Positions 15,676 through 25,173 of a stretch of DNA of 38,231 nucleotides are shown piece by piece; positions within the stretch are counted from its first letter, which is position 1, and every line of letters starts with the position of its first letter. The notes beneath the pieces were generated by a model, which was not told the origin of the DNA, searched no databases, and saw only the letters and a program-made list of their open reading frames with translations. Both the position numbers and the translations under genes were made by a program. Source of the DNA: Acidobacteriaceae bacterium (GTDB lineage Bacteria > Acidobacteriota > Terriglobia > Terriglobales > Acidobacteriaceae); contig DAHUXR010000039.1 of NCBI GenBank assembly GCA_027307045.1, positions 1 through 38,231 on the forward strand, in the 5' to 3' direction.

Positions 15676-17112
15676 ATGGATGACATTAAGTTTGGGACCG
15701 ATGGATGGCGTGGCGTTATTGCCGAAGACTATACATTTGAAAATGTCCGGCGCGTTGCCGGGGCCATTGCCGCTTACGTTTTAAAGAATGAAGATCCCAG
15801 CCAAGGGCTGGTCATCGGCTACGACACGCGCTTTGGATCTCGCCGATTTGCGCAGGCCGCCGCCGAAGTACTGGCCGCCGCCGGAATCTCCATCAAGCTC
15901 TCAAATGATTACACACCCACTCCGGCTCTGTCCTATGCCGTCCGAAGCTTAAAAACCGCTGGCGGCATCATGATTACCTCAAGCCATAATCCCTGGGACT
16001 GGAATGGAGTGAAGTTCAAAGCAACGTATGGCGGCTCAGCTACGCCAGCGATCATCCAGCAGATTGAAGGATACGTCCACGAAGGGGCCATGCCGAAAGG
16101 CAAGGCGGCCAAGGTTGAGGAAGCAGATTTCAAGACGCCTTACGTGGAAGCCATCTGCAAATTTGCTGATCTGGACAAGATCGCGAAAGCCAATTTCAAG
16201 TTTGCCATCGACTGCATGTATGGCGCGGGACGCAACGTGCTGGCGGACATCTTCAAGAAGCGTGGCATTCAGCATGTGCAGATTCGTAGCGAGGTCAATC
16301 CACTTTTTCCGGGAATCAATCCTGAGCCCATTGAGCCTCATGTGCGCGCGGCGCAGGAGATTGTGGTCAAGGAAAAATGCCACGCAGCGTTTATCACTGA
16401 CGGAGATGCGGACCGTATTGGCGCGGCAGCGGAAGATGGAAGTTTTGTGGATTCACACAAGATCTTTTCCATCCTGCTGCAATGGGTGGTAACGAGGCAC
16501 AAAGACTGGCCGGGCGATGTGGCGCGCGCCTTTAATACAACACGCATGCTGGATCGCATAGCAGCCAAACATGGACGCACGCTGCTGGAATGCGGTATCG
16601 GTTTCAAATATATCTGTGACCTGATGCTGGAGCGGCAGATTGTGATTGGCGGTGAAGAGTCCGGCGGCATCGGATTCCAGCGCCATCTGCCGGAGCGCGA
16701 TGGCCTGCTCAACGCCCTGCTTCTGGCCAACGTGATGGCCGATGAAGGCAAGAGCCTGGGCCAACTGGTGTCCGCGCTGCAATCTGAATATGGTCCGCAC
16801 TATTACGCGCGACGGGATTTGCGCATTCCCAACGAAGTGAAAGATGCCGCGATCTCCCGCGCCGGCAGTGGTGAAACAACGTCACTGGGTCGCTACAAAG
16901 TGCTGCGCAAGGAAAATCTTGACGGGATTAAGTTCTTCCTCGACGCGCCGATCAAAGACAAAGGCGCGGACGCCTGGGTGCTATTGCGGTCTTCCGGCAC
17001 GGAGCCGCTGATGCGCATTTATGTGGAAGCCTCGTCGCCGGAGTTGGTGCAGGAAATTATTGAAGAAGCCGTGGCTTTTGTTGACAACAAGGTTCCGGCA
17101 GCTGCCCGGTAA
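15676..17112 (+). CDS. Phosphoglucomutase/phosphomannomutase
   Basis: Alpha-D-phosphohexomutase (478 aa) that moves phosphate between C6 and C1 of hexoses. Between manA/manC and a surface-glycan locus it most likely makes mannose-1-P for ManC. All four signatures are present: FGTDGWRG (6-13), the phosphoserine loop TSSHNPWDWNG (101-111, S103), metal-binding DGDADRIG (242-249), sugar-binding GGEESGG (325-331) and the phosphate-binding RSSGTEP near the C-terminus. ATG 15676 matches the family start; the frame upstream to 15607 is repeat sequence. Glucose versus mannose preference cannot be told from the motifs. Confidence 0.93.
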   Translation: MDDIKFGTDGWRGVIAEDYTFENVRRVAGAIAAYVLKNEDPSQGLVIGYDTRFGSRRFAQAAAEVLAAAGISIKLSNDYTPTPALSYAVRSLKTAGGIMITSSHNPWDWNGVKFKATYGGSATPAIIQQIEGYVHEGAMPKGKAAKVEEADFKTPYVEAICKFADLDKIAKANFKFAIDCMYGAGRNVLADIFKKRGIQHVQIRSEVNPLFPGINPEPIEPHVRAAQEIVVKEKCHAAFITDGDADRIGAAAEDGSFVDSHKIFSILLQWVVTRHKDWPGDVARAFNTTRMLDRIAAKHGRTLLECGIGFKYICDLMLERQIVIGGEESGGIGFQRHLPERDGLLNALLLANVMADEGKSLGQLVSALQSEYGPHYYARRDLRIPNEVKDAAISRAGSGETTSLGRYKVLRKENLDGIKFFLDAPIKDKGADAWVLLRSSGTEPLMRIYVEASSPELVQEIIEEAVAFVDNKVPAAAR

Positions 17113-17237
17113 CGATCGGCTGGCAGTGAAAGAGCAAGCACAAAAGCTGGCTGCCTTACATATGCTTAAGGTGTTGCCTCAAGCGCGTGGGAAAGTTGTT
17201 GCAACCCATCAGCTCTCTTCGTCACCCAATTCATAAG

Positions 17238-18413
17238 ATGGCGAAATCCAGACAACCTGGAAGAGTTGCGCGAGTGCTGGCATGGGTATTTTTATTCACC
17301 ACGGTTGGACTCGGCGGAGCACTCGCTTGGACCTGGATGTTCGTCACCAAGCTCGCGTTGAAGCCTCTTCCAGATCCGCCTCTGCCGGCAAAAATGCAGG
17401 TGAGCACCGGCCCCGCTTCGCCTCTGCAAATGCAATATCAGCTCAACATGCCCGGACGCGGAGAGATTTTCCCTGCGCTTGCTGCCGCCCACGCCGCCGA
17501 CTACTGGCCCGTCGCGGTGTTGAGCATTGCGAACACATCTGACAAAGCGGTATTGCAGATTATTTCTTCGGAAGTTCGAGGCTGGAGCGCGGAACTGCGC
17601 CAGACTGCTGTGATCGGGCCGCATGAAGTGCGGACATTCAGCCTTGATCCTGAATTGCTCCCCAAGTCGTATGAGAATGGCGAGATCCATCCCGCCACAT
17701 TGGTGGTGGAAGTTCAAGACCCCTTAACGGGACACACGTTTGCACAACAGCGTCCGGTATTTATCCATAGCGCTTCTGATTTCTTCTGGGGAAGAAAATT
17801 CGCCAACGCGCAACTGCTGGCCCGCTGGGTGACGCCTCATGATGACAAAGTCCTGCAACTGGTGGCACGCGCGGAACGCCTGGTTCCTGGCGGACGAATG
17901 CGTGGCTATAACCTTGTTCCTGGAATCGATCTGACCGCGCAGGTGCGCGCCCAGGCCGCGGCAATTTTTGCCGCGATGCGCCGCTCCGGCATCAGTTACG
18001 TGAGCAGTATTTATACCTTTGGGAATTATCCCAATGAAACAGAACGCATCCGCCTGCCCCGAGAGACGCTGGAACTCAGCAATGCCAACTGCATTGACGT
18101 GAGCGTGGCTTTTGCTTCCGCGCTGGAGAACCTTGGAATGAAACCCGTGATCGTAATTGTTCCGGGGCACGCGTTCACCGGAGTTCGGCTGGGACCTAAC
18201 TCGCCAGACTTCCTTTATCTTGATTTGACCGTGCTGCCACGCGGGACATTTGCTGCGGCAATCGCCCGTGCTCAGGCGTGGCTTAAGAAAACTCCGCAAA
18301 GCGAGGTCCTCACGGTCGATATCGGCGCTGCCCGGGCGCTCGGCGTTTATCCTATGCCTGTCTCAGGCGCATCAAAAGAAGATGTGACGGCTGCAGAACT
18401 ATGGACGCACTGA
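17238..18413 (+). CDS. Membrane-anchored transglutaminase-like protein
   Basis: Envelope protein (391 aa) with one N-terminal membrane segment (about residues 12-35) and the rest probably periplasmic. A beta-rich region (about 60-180) precedes a papain/transglutaminase-like core. The core holds the catalytic triad in the expected order: C285 in NANCIDVS, H311 in VPGHAF and D329 in LYLDLT, with the Cys at a helix start followed by a helix of small residues. Such folds act as peptidases or cross-linking enzymes; the substrate is unknown. ATG 17238 is preferred over GTG 17187, but neither has a strong ribosome site. The last 13 bases overlap the amine oxidase gene, implying coupled expression. 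Confidence 0.78.
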   Translation: MAKSRQPGRVARVLAWVFLFTTVGLGGALAWTWMFVTKLALKPLPDPPLPAKMQVSTGPASPLQMQYQLNMPGRGEIFPALAAAHAADYWPVAVLSIANTSDKAVLQIISSEVRGWSAELRQTAVIGPHEVRTFSLDPELLPKSYENGEIHPATLVVEVQDPLTGHTFAQQRPVFIHSASDFFWGRKFANAQLLARWVTPHDDKVLQLVARAERLVPGGRMRGYNLVPGIDLTAQVRAQAAAIFAAMRRSGISYVSSIYTFGNYPNETERIRLPRETLELSNANCIDVSVAFASALENLGMKPVIVIVPGHAFTGVRLGPNSPDFLYLDLTVLPRGTFAAAIARAQAWLKKTPQSEVLTVDIGAARALGVYPMPVSGASKEDVTAAELWTH

Positions 18414-19684
18414 TCATCGGTGGCGGAATTGCCGGGCTGGTTGCCGCGCGCCATCTTACTGAGGCCGGATCGCGAGTCACGCTCTTGGAAGCGCGAAACC
18501 GCCTTGGTGGCCGCATCTACACGCATTGCTCCGGCGATTTCCCTGTGGAACTGGGAGCAGAGTTTATTCACGGTCGCCCAGACGAAATTCTTTCTCTTAC
18601 TGCGGAAGGCGCAATACGGATCATGCCCGTGCAAGGCCATTTTAAACGAAAGATCAATGGCGAATGGGCTGAGGCCGGCCATCTCATGGAGAAAGTCGAT
18701 CAGCTTTTTTCCAGGCTGCCTAAGAAAGAGCCCGACGAATCATTTCAGTATTATCTTGACCGCAGCGGAGAAGATGACGACGTAAAACAGCAGGCGCTCA
18801 GATATGTGGAAGGCTTCCATGCCGCTGATCCGTCGCTCATCAGCGCACGTTCATTGCGTCGCGATAGCGAGGCGGAAGAAGCTATCGACGGCGACCATCA
18901 ATACCGGATCGCTAGGGGCTATGAAAGTCTGGTACGAGCGGTGGCAGACCGGATCGACCGCGGGCTTTGCGACATTGTGATGAATACCCCGGTGAATGAG
19001 ATTGCCTGGCGGCAAGGAGAAGTCATAGCCAGCGCTGGTTCAACGGAATATCTGGCTTCGCGGGCCATTGTTACGCTTCCGTTGGGTGTGCTGAAATCAG
19101 GCAGCGTGGCTTTTTCGCCCGGGCTGCCGGAAAAGCAGAATGCCATGAGCTTTCTGGAAATGGGCCCGGTCATTCGCGTGAGCCTGTGCTTTCAGGAAAA
19201 ATTCTGGGAACACGATCCGAAAATCGCTGATCTGAGTTTTCTTTTTACTGACGATCAGCAATTTCCAACCTGGTGGACGAGCAATCCTCTTCCTTATCCC
19301 ATCCTTACGGGCTGGGCAGCTGGCCCAAACGCTAAAACACACAGTGGCCGTAGCAAAGATCAAATCGTTACAAGCGCAGTACAGTCGCTGGCGCGGATCA
19401 TGAAAATTGAAGGGCCTGAGCTTCGCAGGCACATAACAGAATCATTTGTGCATGACTGGCAGGCGGACCCATTCTCACGCGGCGCGTACAGCTATACAGC
19501 GGTCGGAGGAATGGACGCTGCAAAGAAACTCGCGGAGACAGTTGTCGATACACTCTACTTTGCCGGAGAAGCTACGAATGGCGACGGATACAACGGCACC
19601 GTCCACGGCGCGATTGCCAGCGGATTGCGCGCGGCAAAAGAGCTGCTTCAATCCTTGCAGAACTCGAAGCGAAAACAGGCGTAA
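18401..19684 (+). CDS. Flavin-dependent amine oxidase
   Basis: FAD enzyme (427 aa) of the monoamine/polyamine oxidase family, which oxidises amines to imines with O2. The N-terminal dinucleotide fold reads IIGGGIAGL (5-13) with the ribose-binding E30 and the GG-R motif LGGRIYT (35-41). VELGAEFIHG follows near 50-59. The C-terminal flavin motif LYFAGEATNGDGYNGTVHGA is complete. No signal peptide is seen, so it is probably cytosolic. It overlaps the transglutaminase-like gene by 13 bp and is convergent with the GT4 gene 10 bp away. Substrate is unknown; the pairing hints at amine chemistry on proteins or polyamines, which is speculation. Confidence 0.9.
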   Translation: MDALIIGGGIAGLVAARHLTEAGSRVTLLEARNRLGGRIYTHCSGDFPVELGAEFIHGRPDEILSLTAEGAIRIMPVQGHFKRKINGEWAEAGHLMEKVDQLFSRLPKKEPDESFQYYLDRSGEDDDVKQQALRYVEGFHAADPSLISARSLRRDSEAEEAIDGDHQYRIARGYESLVRAVADRIDRGLCDIVMNTPVNEIAWRQGEVIASAGSTEYLASRAIVTLPLGVLKSGSVAFSPGLPEKQNAMSFLEMGPVIRVSLCFQEKFWEHDPKIADLSFLFTDDQQFPTWWTSNPLPYPILTGWAAGPNAKTHSGRSKDQIVTSAVQSLARIMKIEGPELRRHITESFVHDWQADPFSRGAYSYTAVGGMDAAKKLAETVVDTLYFAGEATNGDGYNGTVHGAIASGLRAAKELLQSLQNSKRKQA

Positions 19685-19694
19685 AGAGCTTTGC

Positions 19695-20948
19695 TCAACT
19701 CCAGCTTCCCCAGCGCGACGCCCTGAAGATGGCCGAGCGCGAAGGCACCCACGCAGGAATGCGGCGGAAACGCGAAACAGCTTCCAACGCGCGCGCTCTC
19801 TGATGCCGGTCAAACGCACGGACGTATTGGCGGATAATCTGCGGCATGGTCATGCGCAAAGCCGCGGAGAAATTCTGCTCGGCCATTTCATGCTGCTGCT
19901 GCTCGTTTTGCAGCAGGTCGAGCATATTTTTGGCCAGCGCAGCCTTGTTTCCTACTGGATAAAACTTGATGGCCAGCCCGCCGCTATCGCCCATCTCGCG
20001 AAAGTCGGGAATGTCCGAGCAGACTATCGGCACTCCGTAAGCCGCGGCCAGATTCGCCACGCCGCTGGCGCCGGTGGCTGAGGTATATGGCATCACCATG
20101 AATGATGAAGTGCCAAACATGTCCGGAATGTCGTGTTCTTCCACGTAACCCTTGAACTCAATTCCCGGATGGCTGGCATATTTCGCGCTCAGGCCTTCAA
20201 TATAGCCCGGTGAGTTGCTGTTATTCGTTCCTGCAATCACCAGTTTTGCGCGCGGAAAGGCGGGCGCCACCTGCTCTTCAAACGCTTCAATGAGCATTTC
20301 GCAGCGTTTGTAGGTGCCCCACTTTCCAAAAGCCAGAATGCGGTGGTCGGGGTTGCCGCGCCGGGAGAAATCAGGAAATTCAGGCCGCGCGGAAAGGATT
20401 CCGTGTGCGCGATAATGAATGTGCTCGCCCTTATATTTTTCCGTCAGCGTGCGGCGGTAAGCCGGCAGCAGGACAGAAACTGAGTTGGCCATCAGGAGCA
20501 TGCGCGTGGCGATGTTTCCAGCGGCGCGGAAGAGCGCTTTGTTGCGAACGCCTGCGTCGTTGAGGTCAATGTGGTCCATCAAATGGTGCAGCGTTACGTG
20601 CGTGTAAAAGCCGGCCATGCGCGTCATGGCGGGCAGAGTGAGTCCGGAAAAAGCTGCCAGTGGATTCTCTTTGTTGCCAAAGCTGGAAAAAACCAGGTTG
20701 AACCAGACAACGTCGGGCTTGCAGTCGCGGATCGCCCTGAGCAGGCGCGCGTGGTTGCTGAGGCGGTTTTCCTTCCAGCAGCGGCGCACGTCGAATTCCG
20801 GCAGCTCTGGCTCCCCGCCTGAATACTCGTCGGACAAAATGGTCAAACTAATCAACGGATCGGCCTGCAGCTCTCTGGCTACGTGAAAGCCGTATTCATT
20901 GAGCACCGCTTTACTCGGCGGGAAACCGCTTACAAAGCATATTTTCAT
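19695..20948 (-). CDS. Glycosyltransferase family 4
   Basis: GT-B fold sugar transferase (417 aa), probably adding a nucleotide-activated sugar (GDP-mannose is made nearby) to a surface glycan on the cytosolic face. The N-terminal domain starts MKICFVSGFPPSKAVLNEYG, with the acceptor-side glycine-rich loop missing the usual GG pair. The donor domain has ILAFGKWGTYKRCEMLIEAF (about 209-228), KLVIAGTNN and the GT4 motif region GASGVANLAAAYGVPIVCSD before FREM. The last 25 residues are Arg/Trp/Ser-rich and atypical. It starts 16 bp after the TPR/beta-barrel gene and is almost surely in the same transcript. Confidence 0.88.
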   Translation of the reverse strand: MKICFVSGFPPSKAVLNEYGFHVARELQADPLISLTILSDEYSGGEPELPEFDVRRCWKENRLSNHARLLRAIRDCKPDVVWFNLVFSSFGNKENPLAAFSGLTLPAMTRMAGFYTHVTLHHLMDHIDLNDAGVRNKALFRAAGNIATRMLLMANSVSVLLPAYRRTLTEKYKGEHIHYRAHGILSARPEFPDFSRRGNPDHRILAFGKWGTYKRCEMLIEAFEEQVAPAFPRAKLVIAGTNNSNSPGYIEGLSAKYASHPGIEFKGYVEEHDIPDMFGTSSFMVMPYTSATGASGVANLAAAYGVPIVCSDIPDFREMGDSGGLAIKFYPVGNKAALAKNMLDLLQNEQQQHEMAEQNFSAALRMTMPQIIRQYVRAFDRHQRARALEAVSRFRRIPAWVPSRSAIFRASRWGSWS

Positions 20949-20964
20949 CTGGGCCCTGAGAACC

Positions 20965-23900
20965 TTAAAAAATTGAAATACTAGCTACCGGCCTGAAGGA
21001 TGATGTGCTCCCTATGCCGGTATAGCCATAAAACGTTTGTTGTTGCACGCCTACGGAAAAGCGCAATGGGTAATCGACGTTGAGCGAACCATTCACGTCG
21101 TTCATGCTGCGTCGAAGCGGCTTTACATACGAGATGAGGAATCCACTCTGAACGTTGTCATAAAGGTGGAACCCCTCGCCGCGGGTCAAGTCCATGGAAC
21201 CTTCAAAGGACCAGCGCTCATTGCGCTTGTACTCAACGCGCGCGCCGGGTATAAGCGCCTGCGCCGTGGCAAAAGTGAGGTCCTGTACGCGCCATGAACG
21301 GATATATTTTCCCAGCACGGTAACAGCCAGCTTCTCGCCGAACTTATGCTCCATGCCTACCCAGGTGTCTGTAGTAAAAAATTCACGCGGGGCGGGGCGG
21401 AACAAGAGATCGCGGACGGAATAGCCCGTAACCAGAGAGTTGTTTCCCCATGGACGTCCCACTTCAAACTCCAGGCTTGCGCCCAGGTCGCGCGAGTTTT
21501 GGTTCTGGAGCGTGAATGGGCCGGCTTCATGGATTGCACTTCCGCGCACCGTCAGCCAGTTGAAGAAAGGTGAGGTGCTCAGATAAAGATATTCACGCAA
21601 GAGATTCTGGTTTAGATCGATCGGCGATCGCGTATCGCGCCGGATGGTAAATTGAATACCCGGGACAAAAACAATGTGGGAGTTTCCAAGACGCTGAACC
21701 AAGGTTGTGCCGACATTCAAGATCGTATCAAAGGTGTTGCGCCGGATGGGCAGCAGCTGGTTGGGAAACAAAGTTGTTCCAACGTAATTGTTGACGCCAA
21801 ACAGGCCATTGATGGGCACTTTCCAGCCTGTGTAATGGAATGCGCTATTAACGTCAGTCTCCTGAGAGGCGTGCGGCGGCAACGGAGCGCCTATCAGCTT
21901 GTTATTCATCTCGTAAAGAGTGGCGTCTTCAAAAATCGCGCCAGTCGTTACGTCGCTTTGGATGTTCAGATCCGGCCGCCAGGGCAAAGGCGTGCCTTCT
22001 TCCCCGGCCACCTGTAATAGGCCACGCTCAGCTATCGGGTCATCTGCCGCAAGCTGGTTGGCACGGGCAAATGCGGTGACGGCCCGTGCATTGTCATGCC
22101 GCTGGGTGTAGATATTGGCCCACGCAAGCTGGTAATCATAGCTCTGCTGGTAATCTGCGGAATTTCCCAGCGCAGCCAGTTCCTGCTCCGCTTTGCGATC
22201 ATTGCCTTGAGCGATATAGGTATCGGCCAAGCCAATGGCAACCGTGTCGTCAGAAGCACCCAGGTCCTTGGCCTTGGCGAAGTAACGCTCAGCCAGATCA
22301 AAGTCATGGGCGGCCAGGAAAATGTTCGCGGCTTCAACCAGATTATCGGCGGTAACCGGAGAGGCCTCGCCAATCCGCGACTCAGCAAACGCCAGCGCCA
22401 CTTCCTGCTTGGCATCGGTAAACTTGCCCTGGCGTACAAACAGTTTTGCGAACTCAATGCGCACGTCAACTCGGTTTGCGTCCGGAGCGTCCAGCGCGCG
22501 CGTAAAGCGTTCCAACGCAGCCGATCGGTCACCCAGGGTCAGCAGCGCGTCGCCAGTGGCCAGCAGGATCGCGGATTGGTCCACCGCTTCCTGCTCTGCC
22601 AGTTGAATGTACTTGAATGTCTCAGGGCGACGGCCTAGCTGCGCGTAGGCTGAAGCCATGTTGGCATAAATGAGCGGATCATCAGGAGAGAGCTTCAATG
22701 AAGCGTCCAGCTCATTGATGGATTGGGCGTAGTGCCGCGCGTGGAACAAAGCATCCGCCAGCGCCAGATGAAGTTTCAGATCGTCGGGAGAGTATTTGAG
22801 CGCCACACGGTATTCCGATACTGCCTTATCGAGCACTCGCATTTGCCGGTATGCGGTAGCGCGGGCCATGTGCGTAGCGCCCAGTTCGCCAAGCAGCTTT
22901 TCCGCCTTGTTCGTTTCCTCCAAAGCTTCACGCGAGCGATGCAGTTGGAGGTAAGAGAAAGCCAGACCCAGGCGGGCAATGCCACTGTTGGGATTCATTT
23001 TGAGCGCGGGCTCAAAATCGCGGATCGCTGCCTGGGCGTCCTGCATGTCATTGCGGACGTATCCGCGGTTCACCAGCGCTTCAAACATCTTGGGATCTTT
23101 TTCGAGCGCGCGGGAGAAATCGTCGATTGCCTGCTGCAACAACTGGTTCTGCTTGTGTACGTGCCCGGCAAGCAAGGGGAAGTTCGCTTCCTTGGGCATG
23201 GTGGCCTCATAGCGGCTTACCAGGGACAGCACTTGGTCGTAGCGGCCCAGGTTGTAATAGTCATAACCCAGATAAACGGCGGCATCACGGTCATGCGGCA
23301 ACTTCACGATTGCCACTTCGCCCAGCTTCGCGGATTCAGCGTAGCGGCCTTTCAGGAAGAGATAACGCTCCGTTTCGCGCATCACGCGCGGATCGTTCTT
23401 CATGGTCCCGGTTGCGCGTGCGATCCACTCTCCAGCCAGATCAACTTTGCCTGCTTCAATGGCAGCGTTGGAGCCGCTGGCTACGATCTGCGAATTTGTG
23501 GGCGCGAGTTTGTGGGCCTTCTCATAGCTGGCCTGTGCCTTGGGATATTCCTTCATCGCGGTGTACAGATCGCCCAACGCCATGTAAGGAACATAATCGT
23601 TTGGATAGGCAGCAGCCATGCGACCGAAGAAACCTTCAGCCGCTTTATTGTCGCCTTCATCACGAGAGAGATAGCCTAGCGCTTCCAGCGCATAGCGGTT
23701 CTTCTCATCGCGCTTGAGCAACGTGGTGTACATCTGCCGGGCTTCGCCTTTGCGGCCAATCTTCCAGAGCAGGCTGCCGTACTGCAACGTCACGTTGTCA
23801 TTCTCAGGATCAAGCTGCAGCGCTTGCTTCAGGTCAGCTTCAGCCCCGGGAACGTCATTAGCAAGCGCTTTGATGGCCGCGCGAAGGCGCAAATATTCCA

Positions 23901-25173
23901 CCTGTTGCGGCCCCTCCACCTGTATCTTGGCCAGCTCCTGCTGAGCGATGTTGAGTTGCTGGGTTATTGCGGCATCGTCATCCAGATTGCGGTAAGTATC
24001 GATCAGGTTGAGCCGCAATTGTGTGGGATAAAGCACGCCCTCAGCTGGGCCTTCCGGCATGGCAGCAAGCGCTGCCAGATATTCACGGACGGCGTCACTA
24101 TCACGGCGCTCAATCTTGGCCAGGTCGCCGCGGATCGCGTGCAGGCGATAGTAGTTCGCGTCCAGCTGCTCGCCGCGTGAAAGATAAGTGCGTGCCTTGT
24201 CCAAATTGCCGACGCGCAATTGTGCCTGCGCCGCCGCCAACTGCACATTAACGGATTTGGGAGCCAGGGCGGCAGCTTTCTCGTATGTGTCCGCCGATTC
24301 TTTCTTCATGCCTGCCAGCTCGTAGGTGTAACCCAGCTCGGACATGACGTCAGCATTCTTCACCGGCGCCTTCTGCAGAATGGCGATGGCGGACTTGTAA
24401 TCGTGGGCTTCGCGGTAATACTGGGCAACGGCGCGGAAGATCTCAGTGTTCCTTGGGCTGCGCTTCATCGCCTTATCCAGAAGCTGCTTGGCCTTATCCG
24501 TTTGCTTCTCTTTCATGTAGGTGATGGCCAGCAACAGTTCGGCGTGGGATGAAGGCTGAACACCCTCGGCGCGTTCCAGTAAGTTCTGGGCGCGGGGAAG
24601 ATCGCCTGATTGCATGAAGAGTTCGCCCGCCATCGCCAGATCAGTGGCCCGGCGAGGATTGGCGGCGATTACCTGCAACAGAAGTTTCTTGGCTTCGTCG
24701 GCCTTGCCCATGCGAATGTACGTCTGGGCCATGCCTGAGAGGCCTTCCACGGAGTTAGGCTGACGTGAGAGACCCTTCTGATAGGCATCGAGGGAAACTT
24801 TGGAGTTGCCCGCCAGACGGCTGGTGTAGCCCAGCAGGAACCAGTTGCATGGGTCGCTGGGCGCGGCCTGAGTCAGGTGCTCGGCATAGCCCATGGCCGC
24901 TGAGGGATTGCCGCTGGCCAATGCCTTCTCAGCGGCGCGCGCATAACGTCCGGCTTCAATGCTGCCACCCCATCCGCTGCCGGTGGTTCCACAGGCAGTC
25001 GAGCCGCCACCACCGCTTGCGGCTTTGCCTGCGGGCTGCCGCTTGCCATTGTTCCGCTTAGGCTGGGATTTCTGGTCTTGCGGCTTGCTATTCAGATCAA
25101 ACGTCTGCGCCCAGCCAAAGTTGACCAGAAATAGAGAGCAGGAAAGCGCGAGACGCAAAAAGTTCTTCTTCAC
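20965..25173 (-). CDS. Giant TPR protein with C-terminal outer-membrane beta-barrel (BcsC-like architecture)
   Basis: Exported protein of about 1402 residues. GTG 25173 is chosen because KKNFLRLALSCSLFLVNFG then forms a clean signal peptide with a cut after WAQ; an in-frame GTG at 25215 would bury it. A Gly/Lys-rich linker leads into more than twenty TPR-like repeats (about residues 75-1060), such as the repeated EKALASGNPSAAMGYAEHL and AQNLLERAEGVQPSS types. The last ~330 residues are alternating strands ending in SISIF with a terminal Phe, as in outer-membrane barrels. The layout matches exopolysaccharide export proteins such as BcsC, but the barrel does not show an obvious BcsC signature, and no bcsA/bcsB is nearby. 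Confidence 0.85.
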   Translation of the reverse strand: MKKNFLRLALSCSLFLVNFGWAQTFDLNSKPQDQKSQPKRNNGKRQPAGKAASGGGGSTACGTTGSGWGGSIEAGRYARAAEKALASGNPSAAMGYAEHLTQAAPSDPCNWFLLGYTSRLAGNSKVSLDAYQKGLSRQPNSVEGLSGMAQTYIRMGKADEAKKLLLQVIAANPRRATDLAMAGELFMQSGDLPRAQNLLERAEGVQPSSHAELLLAITYMKEKQTDKAKQLLDKAMKRSPRNTEIFRAVAQYYREAHDYKSAIAILQKAPVKNADVMSELGYTYELAGMKKESADTYEKAAALAPKSVNVQLAAAQAQLRVGNLDKARTYLSRGEQLDANYYRLHAIRGDLAKIERRDSDAVREYLAALAAMPEGPAEGVLYPTQLRLNLIDTYRNLDDDAAITQQLNIAQQELAKIQVEGPQQVEYLRLRAAIKALANDVPGAEADLKQALQLDPENDNVTLQYGSLLWKIGRKGEARQMYTTLLKRDEKNRYALEALGYLSRDEGDNKAAEGFFGRMAAAYPNDYVPYMALGDLYTAMKEYPKAQASYEKAHKLAPTNSQIVASGSNAAIEAGKVDLAGEWIARATGTMKNDPRVMRETERYLFLKGRYAESAKLGEVAIVKLPHDRDAAVYLGYDYYNLGRYDQVLSLVSRYEATMPKEANFPLLAGHVHKQNQLLQQAIDDFSRALEKDPKMFEALVNRGYVRNDMQDAQAAIRDFEPALKMNPNSGIARLGLAFSYLQLHRSREALEETNKAEKLLGELGATHMARATAYRQMRVLDKAVSEYRVALKYSPDDLKLHLALADALFHARHYAQSINELDASLKLSPDDPLIYANMASAYAQLGRRPETFKYIQLAEQEAVDQSAILLATGDALLTLGDRSAALERFTRALDAPDANRVDVRIEFAKLFVRQGKFTDAKQEVALAFAESRIGEASPVTADNLVEAANIFLAAHDFDLAERYFAKAKDLGASDDTVAIGLADTYIAQGNDRKAEQELAALGNSADYQQSYDYQLAWANIYTQRHDNARAVTAFARANQLAADDPIAERGLLQVAGEEGTPLPWRPDLNIQSDVTTGAIFEDATLYEMNNKLIGAPLPPHASQETDVNSAFHYTGWKVPINGLFGVNNYVGTTLFPNQLLPIRRNTFDTILNVGTTLVQRLGNSHIVFVPGIQFTIRRDTRSPIDLNQNLLREYLYLSTSPFFNWLTVRGSAIHEAGPFTLQNQNSRDLGASLEFEVGRPWGNNSLVTGYSVRDLLFRPAPREFFTTDTWVGMEHKFGEKLAVTVLGKYIRSWRVQDLTFATAQALIPGARVEYKRNERWSFEGSMDLTRGEGFHLYDNVQSGFLISYVKPLRRSMNDVNGSLNVDYPLRFSVGVQQQTFYGYTGIGSTSSFRPVASISIF

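Noticed and set aside
21652..23679. Several plus-strand frames of 120-320 codons opposite the TPR/barrel gene
   Set aside because: They are shadows of the repetitive coding sequence on the minus strand, with no starts or domains.
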